Below, piece by piece: positions 53,901 through 64,000 of a stretch of DNA of 64,000 bases (position 1 is its first letter; every line of letters begins with the position of its first letter). The stretch covers positions 16,045,308 to 16,109,307 of the forward strand of contig NC_049996.1 of NCBI RefSeq assembly GCF_000003815.2. Reading direction: 5' to 3'. The position numbers and the translations under genes are program-made. The stretch comes from Branchiostoma floridae. Lineage: Eukaryota; Chordata; Leptocardii; Amphioxiformes; Branchiostomatidae. Below the pieces are notes generated by a model, which searched no databases, had not been told where the DNA came from, and was given only the letters and a program-made list of their open reading frames with translations.

Positions 53901-53904
53901 TGAA

Positions 53905-53965
53905 ACCCACCAATCAGGTGGCGCCGAACGCGCTTGTCACGTGATAAGTTTACTTCCGGCTGCGC
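53905..53965. promoter_or_regulatory. Candidate promoter: CCAAT box, CACGTG E-box, ETS site
   Basis: CCAATCAG near 53910, CACGTG at 53938-53943 and ACTTCCGG at 53952-53959 lie in a CpG-containing stretch (GGCGCCGAACGCGC). They are upstream of the minus-strand leader exon candidate. Inferred from motif clustering only. Confidence 0.45.
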
Positions 53966-55074
53966 CTGTTTTGGGTCGTGCCATTTTTCCGTGTTACATG
54001 CAGGACGTACAAATCAGAGTGGAGAGATTTGGGCAATGGGCGCTGCAGATGGCAAATTTCGTAGTCCCGTGTGAGAGATAAAAACTTGAGTTAGATTTTG
54101 GTATGATTTTATTCCCACAAAAGGTTTAGCAAGTCATCCCCTTTTTACCCGGCGTGCCCAAGAGAAAATACGAGCGCAGCGGTACGATACACGTACACTT
54201 GTCGGACACGTATGTACACATTTCCACCTGTACTGGTGCCTCTATTTCATTTCACTAGGAGAGGCTTGTTCTAACGTTAGTGGTAGTGACTAAGTCTGTC
54301 TTCTTGGCTTCTCTGCTTTCTGCATGCCGTCGACGCGCTAGGGAAGGCTGTAGACATTATTGTCAAGAATGGATGTACGCAGACACGAAGGCCCTCGGTG
54401 TAGGGGAACCCACACATAATCATCTGTGACAATTAGATGCAAGATCGATAGCGTAATGCTTCTGATTGGAGCATCCCAAACCCACCACGTAGTTCGAAGG
54501 TTCGAAGAGGCATAGTCACGAATCATGTAGGGTAGAGTCTTCGTTCAGGTATATTATTCACCCTTTACCTCTCATTTTATAGGAGTTCGCATTACCTGCA
54601 CAGCCTTTGTTCGTGTTTTATGTTACAACTCACGTCGATGAAATTTAGATACCCACGCAATACTTTAAGACGACTGGTAAACTCTACGCTGGCTGTACTC
54701 TATATTATAGAGAGAATAAGTTGCTATGGCCACCATATATGGTTTGACCGCCGACCGGAGGGGGCAGACTCTCTCGGCCAGTCATTCCCTTTTTGTCGAA
54801 TTTTGTAGAAAGGCCTTGCCGCACAGTGACCCAACCTAAGACAATTCTGTTCTCCCTTGGCCTTACTTGAAGTTGTTTTATTTGATTGTTGTTGACCTTT
54901 GACCGCGCGGCTGAACCTTGACCCCTTGAAAACAAAAGGCGAATGTTTGAAACGCGTTTTCTGTCCAGTTGTTGTGTTAATAAGGAACACGGTTTGCTTG
55001 GGTATAACATCAAAGTGTGCAGTAAACGTAGAGTTGCGATATTTGCATTGCAAGGGTACAATGCAATATGAAGC

Positions 55075-55176
55075 CTGTGTTTACACAATCTCTCGCTGGC
55101 TGGGGTTAATGACCGTAGGGGTGGCAATTGTTGGGCCGGCCGCTTGGAGCGCGATTTTTAGTCGGGCTACAATATG
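55075..55176 (+). repeat. Dispersed repeat, copy 1 of a pair
   Basis: GTGTTTACACAATCTCTCGC + TGGCTGGGGTTAATGACC ... TTGGAGCGCGATTTTTAGTC. Same orientation as 55787-55870. Confidence 0.8.
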
Positions 55177-55185
55177 AAATATTAG

Positions 55186-55250
55186 CTGGTGTGTTACGCC
55201 GAACGGCGGTTATACCGGCTATATAGATACAGATACAGATAAATGTGGTG
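55186..55250. repeat. Dispersed repeat, inverse of 36533-36597
   Basis: GCTGGTGTGTTACGCCGAAC, GGTTATACCGGCTATAT and AGATACAGATACAGAT. Confidence 0.8.
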
Positions 55251-55786
55251 CCATGGGTGCACAAGGAAGCGGATATGTTGTGCACCACAAACATGAAATG
55301 TGCATTTGAAATGCAATGTAATACCAGACTAACTACAATGCAAATAGTTAATACAATCAGAATCAACACAGATCATAATATATTGAGTGATGAACTCAGT
55401 AAGCTGTGAAATTAAGCAACCTCTTTCCAAACTACGCATCCCTTACAAAATTAATTTCAATAATTTGTTGTGGACTGGTTTGTTTTACTTTGCTTTGAAG
55501 ACAGGATTTAGTGATTTTTTGTGGTGGCCCGGCGAAGGAAAGAGGTGCTTTATGGGACAGACGTTACAATTTGGGAAACATGATGGGAAAAATTAAGAAA
55601 TAAGTTTTATCTTTTTCGTGCAATAAAATGAAATTTTCGAAAGCATCAGAGTCGTTGGTTGTGGTTAAAGATTTTTCTTGAAGTAGCCTTTTTTTCTTCA
55701 GATTTTGCGGCGCCAGTTAACTATCTGGGGACATATCGTGATTATCATTGTGTTCAGTGCATATCTAGTGTTGAATCTCTAGCCTG

Positions 55787-55872
55787 TGTTTACACAATCT
55801 ATCGCTGGCTGGGGTTAATGACCCCCAACCCGATGGCCGACCGCTAGGAGCACGATATTAGTCAGTCTATTC
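55787..55872 (+). repeat. Dispersed repeat, copy 2 of a pair
   Basis: GTGTTTACACAATCTATCGC + TGGCTGGGGTTAATGACC ... AGGAGCACGATATTAGTCAG, 710 bp from copy 1. Confidence 0.8.
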
Positions 55873-56139
55873 AAGGTTGTTAAACCTCCTTGGTCTATTG
55901 AATCCCTAGCCACATAAAAAAATTCCAAATTACATGTAGTAGTTAACAAGTTTTAGAGTTAGCAATTCAAACAATCTTGTGTTTTTGCTTTGGTCTTGTT
56001 TATTGCAAATAGCCTTTTCCTATTGCCAACGTTAGTCTGGTATAAACTAGTTATTATACTGTATCTGTCCTACAGACTAAACCGAGACCCGCCCGCAACC
56101 GAAGGCTTCCCAGACGATTTCGACTTGCTTCCAGGAATC

Positions 56140-56345
56140 TTGCTTCCAAATTCCCGGAGTCCCGCTTCCCGGAGCCTTGCTTCCCGGAGCCCCGCTTCCC
56201 GGAGTCCCGACGGTCTCGCCCCGATTCCCGTAGTCTCGCCATTCCCGTAGTCTCGCCATTCTCGGAGTCTCGCCATTCCCGGAGTCTCGCCATTCCCGGA
56301 GTCTCGCCATTCCCGGAGTCTCGTCCCGCTTCCAGGAGTCTTGCT
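56140..56345 (+). repeat. 18 bp minisatellite in the TMEM230 leader
   Basis: TCCCGGAGTCTCGCCAT-type units, about nine or ten in two sub-arrays, end eight bases before the start codon. The sequence CTTCCCGCCATGAGG at the start resembles the unit CTCGCCATTCCCGG. Confidence 0.88.
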
Positions 56346-56352
56346 TCCCGCC

Positions 56353-57071
56353 ATGAGGATGAGAAACTCCCGCCCCAACACGGGCGGGGCGCGGTACAGC
56401 CGTCTGCCACAGGATGATGACGGATTCATCGGTAAGTATTTGTTTCATCAAGGAGGTCCTTGGTTTCATGGACACTATCTTCTTTTGAATAGCTCCACCA
56501 TGCGGATGGCTGAAGTCCTGCTATTCAAGCGGCTGTTCTAACTTCGTGTCTCCTTCCCCATGGCCAGACATGCAGTTCTAGGGGCTGTTCTAACTTCGTG
56601 TCTCCTTCCCCAGAGTTGCAGGGACGAACGGATACGGACTATGAACACTGAACTTTCGCCCTACTATATGTCTTGTACTATGTATGTGTATTGATCCTTA
56701 CCTCCCTCATGACCTCAATGAAAAGCAGCCTGTAGACCGATTTGATCTTCTCAATGAGTTCTAGCGGCTGTTCTAACCCTGTGTCTTCCTCTCCAGACTT
56801 GCAGTTCGAGAGGCCTCCCCGGAAGATCCCGTACAAGGCGATCGGGCTGGCGACCATCCTGTTCCTTCTCGGTACGGCCCTCCTGACGGTCGGCTCGCTG
56901 CTGCTGGCCGGGGTGTACATCGATCCGCAGTACGCCGACCGGACCTGGCCCGTCCTGCTCCTCGGACTGCTGGTCTTCATCCCCGGAGGCTATCACGTCT
57001 TCATCGCGTACAACGCCTGGAGGGGCGTCAAGGGGTACTCGTTCGACGACATTCCGGATTACAACGACTAG
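56353..57071 (+). CDS. TMEM230: TMEM230 ortholog, complete, two coding exons
   Basis: Joined 56353-56431 and 56797-57071 (donor ATCG|GTAAGT, acceptor TTCCTCTCCAG), 117 residues (vertebrate protein 120). The N-terminus has [20 protein letters not shown], as in vertebrate YSRL..DDGYIDLQF. It is followed by [20 protein letters not shown], a first membrane span to [10 protein letters not shown], a second span [20 protein letters not shown], and the C-terminal [11 protein letters not shown], matching GYSYDDIPDFDD. TMEM230 is a two-span endosomal/secretory vesicle protein linked to vesicle trafficking. The start has Kozak context CCCGCCATGA. No truncation or frameshift. Confidence 0.96.
56515..56796 (+). 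repeat. TMEM230: Copies of the TMEM230 acceptor in its own intron
   Basis: GGCTGTTCTAACTTCGTGTC + TCCTTCCCCA..AG + CATGCAGTTCTAG (about 56528-56583) and a second copy (about 56581-56625) precede the true acceptor unit (56765-56810: GCGGCTGTTCTAACCCTGTG, TCTCCAG|ACTTGCAGTTCGAG). Confidence 0.9.
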
Positions 57072-57500
57072 AATACAGGCTACAAAGTCCGGTGTATAAC
57101 GGCTAAAGTAAAGACTTAAAAGATCCGGACCAAAGGCGAATCTGGTGTCCTTTAGTCTTAAAGAGTGGAAGTTTGGCGTACAATGACTAAGAGCTACAAA
57201 GTCGGATTACAACGACAAAATAAAGACTTGAAAACCCGGTGTACGACCAAAGACTGCAAAACCCAGGGTCCTGTAGTCATGAAAGACTGCAAATCCGACG
57301 TACAACAAAAAAGAGATAAGAATGCAAAATCCGGAGTACAGCAACCAAAAGGTACAAAATCCGGAGTACAACGGCTAAAAGCTAAGAAGTCCGGAGGAAA
57401 CTGACCAAAGACTACAAATCCGGAGCAAAAAGACTAAAGCCTGCAAATCCGGTGTACTAAAAGGAGTAACAGCGACGAGAAAATACAAAAACCGGAGCTA
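57072..57500 (+). repeat. Degenerate minisatellite in the TMEM230 3'UTR, derived from its last codons
   Basis: Units of roughly 30-45 bp contain CCGG.(T/G)TACAACGACTAAAG and GACTACAAATCCGGAG. The CDS ends CCGGATTACAACGACTAG, and CGGATTACAACGACAAAATA recurs at about 57203. So the array probably began from the stop-codon region. Confidence 0.8.
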
Positions 57501-58179
57501 CGAAAGTCATCAATTCAACGACAACGTTGTAACGTCGCTGATCATGAGTACAAAATAGAGACTAGAAAATTCTGAATATGACAGACATCCATTGTTCCGT
57601 AGAAATACACGTAGAGTATGCGAGTTCGGCTAAGCCGCTTTTTCTCCGATTCTTGGTCAATATTCCGGGCGTTTATGAACACTCCTGAGAAGTAGATATA
57701 GATGAAGATATCTCCCAAAACATGGTAATAATCCATTGAATGAATCTTGTGTAGATTTTGAGTCATTAAAGACATAGTACTTTTGTCATTATGTGTGTCT
57801 GTTTTACTATGTCTGTCTATCAGAGATTAGCATTGAAGAAGACGAGTGAGTGAATGAGCTAGTGAGAGTGATATAGTGAGTGAGTGAGTGGGGCACGTTT
57901 GAAGGAGCCACAATGCGAGAATGGGGTTAGCAGTAAATAAATTGTGAAAATGCCACTCTTGTATCTTCCGAAGGCGGCCTTATGTGGAGTAGTGTCAAAT
58001 TTATTTCCTCTACGTACGAAGTACATGAGCTGTGATGTCATACATGAGCCGTGATAACATTCGATATGGTGTTCCGGACCGAGCTATAACTTGCCGTGTC
58101 AAATTGGGTTCTTAGTTATACCACACGGGCTTCCATGGAATAAATCGAACGCACTCCGTGCGCGCACCAAGTGCTAGCC

Positions 58180-58270
58180 TCCATTTGTACTCGGTCGATG
58201 ATTGCTGGCGTTTTCTGATAGCCGGCCTCCAATCAGTAAACGCCAGCAATCAGCGACCGAGTACAAATAG
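58180..58270. repeat. Palindromic hairpin of about 90 bp
   Basis: CATTTGTACTCGGTCGATGA + TTGCTGGCGTTT pairs with AAACGCCAGCAATCAGCGAC + CGAGTACAAAT. The arms are about 32 bp with one or two mismatches, and the loop about 25 bp. Likely a small MITE; a hairpin RNA is an alternative. Confidence 0.8.
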
Positions 58271-58849
58271 AAATGGCCAGCAAAAGTGTATTACGAGCCA
58301 AAAAAAGGCCCCAGAAAGCCTGCTATGGAGGCTACCAAGTGCGGCGTGTTCGAAAATTCAAATATCGGATTCAGAAGTTGGAATCGCTGTTGCTACACCG
58401 TGTTGTTATCGGCACCAAATTTTCTAAACTTCCGGGGCATTTCGCATTGAAACTTGTATTTTGCATGTTTTGTCGGGCGGGCGGGCATGACATGAATAAA
58501 CTAGAGTTCCACGAACACATACCTTTGCCAAATAAACCAGGTTTGTTATGTAGAATGATGTCTGTAGACATAAATGTGTTACTCATTACATTTTATTTTA
58601 TATGCCCCGAGTTGGTTCATAACATTTTGCCGTTGCTTATGCAAATTAGATACCTATTTACATCATGATATTAAATTGTATCAAGCATCACTTAAGCTAT
58701 CAGCATACCAAAATTAATGATGATCCTTTCATCCCTTCTTGACTTATTCTCTTTCAAATTAGGAAACTAAACCGGCTCCTGCAGTTCAAGAAAAGACGTT
58801 ACCGGACCCAAACATACACCTCTTAGTCTCTGCCATCTTTCTCAGTTCC

Positions 58850-59500
58850 ATATGTGTCAAGTTTGAAAGTCCTATCATGGAATGCAGTGGATTTATCAAC
58901 TTTCCGCATTAATTATGCAAATTGTTAATTTATATAATTAGTATCTCATTATGTAAGTTTTTACTTAGGATATCTACATACCGAAAATCATGACGATCCG
59001 TCAACATGTTCATATTTTGCCATTAATTATGCAAATGAGATCATCATCTGCATAATTAATAAGTATAGATATTTCTTTCTTTCTCAGCTACAAATTTGAC
59101 AAGTTTGAAAGTCCTATAAAGGAATGCAGTGGATTTACAAGCTTTCCTCATTGATTAGGCAAATTAGCTGTCGACTTGCATAATTAGAATTTCATCATGT
59201 AAGTCTTCTCTTTGGCCATCTACATAGCAAGAATCATGACGATCCGTCAACACGTTCATATTTTCTCATTCATTATGCAAATGAGTTCGTCATTTGCATA
59301 ATTAATATGGATTGATTTTTCTCTCTTTCTCATCTATATTTATGACAAGTTTGAAAGTCCTATCATGAAATGCAGCGGATTTATAAACTTTCCTCATTAA
59401 TTATGCAAAGTAGTTGCTGATTTGCATAATTAATATTCCATAATGTACATTGTTACTTGGGCTATCTACATACCAAAAATCGTGACGATCCATCAACACG
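58850..59500. repeat. Tandem/dispersed repeat of about 243 bp with (TTTGCATAATTA) palindromes
   Basis: GACAAGTTTGAAAGTCCTAT recurs near 58856, 59099 and 59344. GACGATCC(G/A)TCAACA recurs near 58992, 59238 and 59484. The palindromic ATTATGCAAAT / ATTTGCATAATTA lies in each unit. Confidence 0.88.
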
Positions 59501-59699
59501 TTCTCGAGTTATTCTCGTCCAAAGTTTGAAAGGAAATCGGCGACTGCAGTTCCAAACAAGCCGCTAGGGGGTCCAAACTTATAGTACTTACTCTCTGCCT
59601 CAAGGTCTATCTACCACTCAAAAATCATAACCACAGCATGTCCAGATCACGAGATAAAAAAATTGAGGTTCTGCTGCAGTACCTTAGCAAGCCGCTAGG

Positions 59700-59860
59700 G
59701 GCCCATTATCGAACTTGACCTTCGTTTTCCCGACCCCTATCCACCTACCAAATATCATCGGGATCCATCCAAGGCTTCTTGAGTTATGCTGTTAACACAC
59801 ACAGACAGACAGACTCACAAGCCTAAAACATAACCTTAGCCATTCTGGCAAAGGTAATTA
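59700..59860. repeat. Dispersed element tail with ACAGACAGACAG and GGCAAAGGTAAT end
   Basis: ATCCATCCAAGGCTTCTTGA, GAGTTATGCTGTTAACACAC, then CATAACCTTAGCCATTCTGG. The last part recurs at 63183-63215 (CCATAACCTTGCCATTCTGG CGAAGGTAAT). Confidence 0.7.
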
Positions 59861-59878
59861 CAACACGCGGACGGTCGA

Positions 59879-59953
59879 TTCCGCATCACCCTCAGTCCGA
59901 GGCCTTGGAGCGATACTGCAGTCGGGCTGGTACTAAGGGTGATGCGGAATACA
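59879..59953. repeat. Perfect 15 bp inverted repeat, 43 bp loop
   Basis: ATTCCGCATCACCCT near 59879 and AGGGTGATGCGGAAT near 59937. Confidence 0.85.
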
Positions 59954-61372
59954 CCATGCTTAACTCTATCGCTAGCCTTTTTACAAATGCTCCTCTGAGA
60001 CTCGATCGATTGTGCCACCACTCCGAAATGATTTTTTTTTTTTTTTTGGATAAAAAAATGGCAAAAATTATACACAAAATTTCAAAATCTCTTAAGAAAG
60101 AAAAGATAAATAATGTAATTTCTAAGGCAAAACTGACAAAATGTACATGAATGCCTAGGCGTATGGCCTGAATGTTTTCTCTCTTTAATAAAGTTTTAGG
60201 TCTTTTGGCCGAAATTCCATGGAAGGGTATATGAAGTGATTTGAGGTATGTTCGTACCACGGGTAAACAAATAAGTCAGTCTGTCGAGGTGTAGGGTTGA
60301 CGATTAAGCTTTTCAAGCCTGGGTGAACAAACCATAATCCAATTGGTGTAGCGCAAACGTCTTAGTTTTACAGCCGATAGACAAGACCGCAACGTTTTCG
60401 GGTACGTCATACCTATTGTGCAATTCTGGGAGAAGCCGACAGGTATCGCTGTGGTGCCATCACCTAACACAGTCCATTCGTACAGAAGCACAACAGAATA
60501 TCAAATATCCTCATTTCATTAGATAAAAGGGTTTCAAAGTGGGAATACTTTTGAGCACCTTTAAGAGCGATTTTTGGAGAATTTTGACCAGACCTTAAGT
60601 AAATCTCCCATGGCAACACTCACGCAGTCACTTATCCTCGCCGCTTATCAGACTTCGCTGACGCCTGCCGTCATTGTTCTCCACACTTTTCTGTCTTCTG
60701 CTGATCGTTGCACAACTTACAACTCCCAGGTGCATCCCATCTCGCTCTACAGTTCTCCTCCATGTCATGGCTTGTCCCCGGCTCTTGTCTCCAATGGCAA
60801 TAGCCCTGTATTCCCCCTGTAAGCATTCTACGACTAGAAAGGCGATCACACGATGACGTCACACACGTCCCTATCAAACATTAATGGTGAAGCCGCTCGT
60901 TCTGTCTGCTTGTTTCGACGCTGGAATTTTCCGTCTCATAAACAGTTGCCGCCTTTCCGACTGGGACACTCTAAACTGAGCTCGATCCAAGGCAGTCAGA
61001 ACTCGCGACAACATGCTCAGATCAGATGGGGCCAGGCTTCAAGTTCAGCCTACCCCTACAGCTGTGGGAAATTTGTTATTTGTTATTGGTTGGGCCGACT
61101 ACTCTCTCATGGTAACCAGGGGCTGCACTGTGACTGTGAGGAGCTTTACAAAAGGCGGTGTCTTTCTTGGGCGAAGGTACCAAAATCCACCAACTCTGGC
61201 GAAGACATTGTCATTGATACTTCCCGGACCTATTTCTTAGACAGACGGAAGAATTTTGCGTAGGGATTTCCCCATAGTCATAGAGAAGACTCTTTGATAC
61301 AAGTCATGTCAGCTACAGATAGCTACTGGTCCATCCAGACTATGTAAATTGTTCACAAGAACTTCTCCTGAC

Positions 61373-61661
61373 CATCCTCCTACGCAGGGACATCCAACAG
61401 CGAGACCGCCGGCCTGTCTGGATGTACCCTGCTCTCTCTCCCTTAGTTCCTGTGCCCCCCCCCCCCCCCAACCAGCTGTCAGCCAATCAGAGAATAGGCC
61501 TTTCAGTTTTCAAAAGGGGTCTAGCATATATAATGGTAAGCTCATTAATATTTATAAGCAGGGTAGTCAGGAACTAATGGTGACGATTGAAAGAGCAAGG
61601 TACGTACATAGTACATCCAGACAGGCGGTTTCGCTGTTGGATGTCCCTGCGTAGGAGGACG
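61373..61661. mobile_element. hAT-type MITE, copy 3 (289 bp)
   Basis: Ends CATCCTCCTACGCAGGGACA ... GCGTAGGAGGACG are flanked by a perfect 8 bp target duplication CTCCTGAC (61365-61372 and 61662-61669). The interior is collinear with copy 1 (CCAATCAGAGAATAGGCCTT, TTTTCAAAAGGG), with a poly-C expansion near 61458. Confidence 0.93.
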
Positions 61662-61727
61662 CTCCTGACTTGGTCACTGAAACACGTTTAGGACTCTCCT
61701 TCACCACCTTTAGCACCCCACGCCTAA

Positions 61728-61972
61728 AGGTGCACTCTCACTGCAATTGCGTCACTGCGGGGTTCGAAAGATACTCCACGAATTTCAGAGATAAAGAACG
61801 AATTTTCTTACTTGTTTGTGTATTTTGTCGTCTTCCAAGTAATAATTTTACGTAGTACCCAATATCTAAATTACAAAAAATCGGAGAAAATAACGAAACA
61901 GTGACGCATGCAGTCAACGAACCCCGCAGTGACGTAAGCTTGACGCAAGTGCAGTGAGAGAGCTTGGCACCT
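61728..61972. mobile_element. PIF/Harbinger-type MITE, copy B (degraded right end)
   Basis: Left end AGGTGCACTCTCACTGCA, interior AACGAATTTTCTTAC and GTATTTTGTCGTCTTC, right end GCAAGTGCAGTGAGAGAGCT then GGCACCT. Clear relative of 51021-51271. Target duplication not preserved. Confidence 0.82.
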
Positions 61973-62634
61973 CACACCTACGGGGGTTCGTGGATCATAG
62001 AATTCTGGGGGGAAAATCGGCCAGGGGTGGCCTGTGTAACACAAACTCTGCTGTCCGGGGCTTTAACTGGCCCCTCTAGGAGGCCGGCGGATGTTGGACG
62101 GGCTGCTATAATAAGAGATTTCATCAGGCTTGGCCAGGGGAGTCAGTCCACGCTTAGGTCAATGTTTTCCTGCTGCGCGGCGGGGCCAACTCCTCTGGTA
62201 GCAAAACTTCCCTAGCAAATTATTCTCCCTATAACAGCCAGCGTGGTCAGTCTGGTAGAGACTACCGTAGTGGCTACTGGGTACCGAAATGATCACGAAA
62301 AGATTGAGCCCACCACGCCAGCCAGAGAAAATATATTGCGCCAGTGGTTACTACCTAGACTCTTCATTCCAACGGCAAAGCTCAATTCGTCAGGTTCGCT
62401 TCGGCACAAAAGTGGATGGTGAAATCGCCATTTGAAAGAGCTACTGGGGCCTGGGTTCGTAACACGTACCTGGGTCAGAGAACGCGTTTTCTGTGCAAAG
62501 TGTGCTGGGAGGAGTATCCTGGCGACAACATGATTTACATTTGAGGAACATTTCAACGATCCTTAGGAGTTAGTGAATTGACCTGTCTTTTCTAATTAGC
62601 TGTACTTGTATTGAATTGTTCTGCCAGTTCATTC

Positions 62635-62700
62635 CAGTGACGCTGATCAAAGAGTGATGGATGTCACTCGAAACGTCGGAAAGTAAATCTCTAATTCTAT
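62635..62700 (+). repeat. Hammerhead-like motif in retroelement debris
   Basis: CTGATCA (62643-62649), a perfect 6 bp stem GAGTGA / TCACTC (62652-62657, 62664-62669), then GAAACGTCGG. The layout equals the CUGANGA-stem II-GAAA part of a hammerhead ribozyme with one core change. The stem I/III partners are not obvious. Confidence 0.4.
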
Positions 62701-63182
62701 CCAGTTGTAGAGATTGAATTGTATTTGAAGACTGATAAACTGTGTGCAATATCCTACTTGTGATATTCTTTATACACCGTACGGTTTGTATATACGGTCT
62801 ATGTGTTCTTGTGTGTCAATGTTTTTGTGCTTATATGTTTGTTGCTAAGGACCACAGAAAGAGTAGCTGCAATGTACATCATACTCGCTGTCAAGCTAAT
62901 CGTGAATCTGAACGAAAAACTCCTGACCTGATCAGCCTTTGAAAAACGGCGAAGGCCGAAGCGATGTATTTTTCAAGGTTAAATAAACGTCGTAAAAGGT
63001 ACAACAATTGGAAATTAAAGACAAATGGAATGTCTTCGCTTCTTGCAAGACTGCGTTAAGTCCTGGACATACTGTACTTCTCATGCTTAATGTTGACTGA
63101 AGGTTGAAAAAATACAGCTTAACTCACAACTGGCACTAAAAGACAAAGGAAGGTCATCTTGCAAGGCACAACATCATGTCTC

Positions 63183-63215
63183 TACTCAAACCATAACCTT
63201 GCCATTCTGGCGAAG
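63183..63215. repeat. Second copy of the GCCATTCTGGCGAAGGTAAT tail
   Basis: Matches 59826-59856. Confidence 0.75.
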
Positions 63216-63621
63216 GTAATGACAAAGGAAGGGTACCTTGCAAGGCTACACCAAGGACAAACTGGCGGACACGTTCTATTCAACACGTAGCATGTTTAAT
63301 TCAACAATGTGACATGACGCTGTGGACAAAGTGGCGACTTTTTGTAACAAAGTAGCGGGTTGTCTTCGACTATTTTGTGACGTTTTGATCGACAATGTGA
63401 CATTCTACTCAACAATGGGCAGTGTTTAACTCTTACACATGAACCCTGGGCTGAGTTTAACACGTAATTTCTCAGTTTACCAAGTCATTAACTGTGGTGT
63501 TTCGTGTAATTGCAGCAGTGAAGATCATGTGCAAACTTCAAGTTACAAGTAGTGTGAAAGTGTGGATGGAGATATTCGAAGTGCAAGTGTACGATTGAAC
63601 ACTGGGACTTGTGTGTGAATG

Positions 63622-63700
63622 TAGCCTGAGTACCATCCTTCGTAGCTTGCAAGCGAAAGTACTGAGCCAGCGGTCACTACGGAGGATGGTACTCAGGCTA
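63622..63700. mobile_element. Palindromic MITE, 79 bp
   Basis: TAGCCTGAGTACCATCCTTC + GTAG pairs with CTACGGAGGATGGTACTCAG + GCTA (24 bp arms, one mismatch). The flanks GTGTGAATG are identical on both sides (63613-63621, 63701-63709), a probable 9 bp target duplication, although the surrounding repeat could supply it by chance. Confidence 0.75.
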
Positions 63701-63709
63701 GTGTGAATG

Positions 63710-64000
63710 TGGGGAAATTCCCAATGTATATGTTGAGACACATCTGTGTAAATGTGAGGATTTTTTCCCAATGCAAATGAAGGACTGAACACATCTGTGT
63801 TAATGTGAGGGCATTCCTAGTGTAAATGTGAGACACTGAACACATCAATGTAAATGTGAGGATATTCCAAGTGTAAGTGTAAGACGGAACAGTGGATGTG
63901 AGGATGTTTTCAGTGTAAATGTGAGACGAAACGCTTGTGTAAATGTGAGACTGTACTGTGAACACATCAGTGTAAATGTGAGGATATTCCCAAGGTAAAT
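63710..64000. repeat. Minisatellite built on TGTAAATGTGAG
   Basis: Units such as AACACATC(A/T)(G/A)TGTAAATGTG + AGGATATTCC(A/C) of about 55-70 bp run to the window edge. Confidence 0.88.

Larger units (their letters stand above)
54000..56074. other. Intergenic, dispersed repeats only
   Basis: No exon supported. Contains the repeats at 55075, 55186 and 55785 listed separately. Confidence 0.5.
57800..63600. other. Intergenic right arm, no supported gene
   Basis: Between the listed repeats I see no exon with recognisable content and convincing splice sites. An open frame at 58273-58668 with a basic N-terminus (ASKSVLRAKKRPQK) lacks supporting context. Confidence 0.5.

Noticed and set aside
53686..54081. 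131-codon plus-strand ORF
   Set aside because: Overlaps the candidate promoter, with no recognisable content.
58273..58668. 131-codon ORF with basic N-terminus
   Set aside because: Not similar to any family I recognise. It starts at the edge of a palindromic repeat and has no supporting exon signals.
60853..61263. 136-codon plus-strand ORF
   Set aside because: Mixed composition without domain features. The region next to it is MITE sequence.

Overview
The window looks like nuclear DNA of an invertebrate chordate, most probably amphioxus (Branchiostoma). The evidence is inference from several things: intron-rich genes with chordate-like MAP3K2/3 and TMEM230 proteins, a leucine-rich-repeat (LRR) receptor gene, tRNA-derived SINEs, many small terminal-inverted-repeat (TIR) elements, and very many minisatellites. 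Five runs of N (1-69, 6455-6554, 32629-33021, 35143-35428, 46176-46275) mark a draft scaffold.

Layout. 1-5 kb: gene-poor, with a degenerate ~220 bp tandem repeat. 5.4-13.4 kb (+): a single-pass LRR membrane protein with two 5'UTR exons and a tyrosine-rich cytoplasmic tail built from tandem repeats. 13.4-20.2 kb: SINE, LINE, hAT and minisatellite debris. 20.2-41.2 kb (-): an almost complete MAP3K2/MAP3K3 (MEKK2/3) ortholog. I reconstructed 13 coding pieces with consistent GT-AG borders and phases, from the start codon at 38252 to the stop at 20200; only the end of the PB1 domain and the segment after it are missing, probably in an assembly gap. 41.2-45.5 kb: intergenic, with paired CRE sites and TIR elements. 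46.3-53.9 kb (-): a three-coding-exon gene for a ~1042-residue Ser/Thr/Val/Pro-rich protein with a basic coiled C-terminus that I do not recognise. 56.3-57.1 kb (+): a complete two-exon TMEM230 ortholog. 57.1-64 kb: repeats and TIR elements only.

Most striking observation. In the MAP3K gene, intron after intron contains a minisatellite whose repeat unit is a copy of the adjacent exon-intron junction: exon end plus 5' splice site, or 3' splice site plus exon start. This is seen at five donor sites and three acceptor sites, and again at the TMEM230 acceptor. Two genes also have minisatellites grown from the codons around the stop. Intronic minisatellites overlapping exon borders have, as far as I recall, been reported at an amphioxus Adh locus, so the class may not be new, but I know of no description at this density and with the kinase catalytic-loop coding sequence repeated inside an intron. 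The hAT-type MITE family (three copies, each with a perfect 8 bp target duplication) and the cluster of seven CACGTG sites inside a coding repeat are the next most interesting items.
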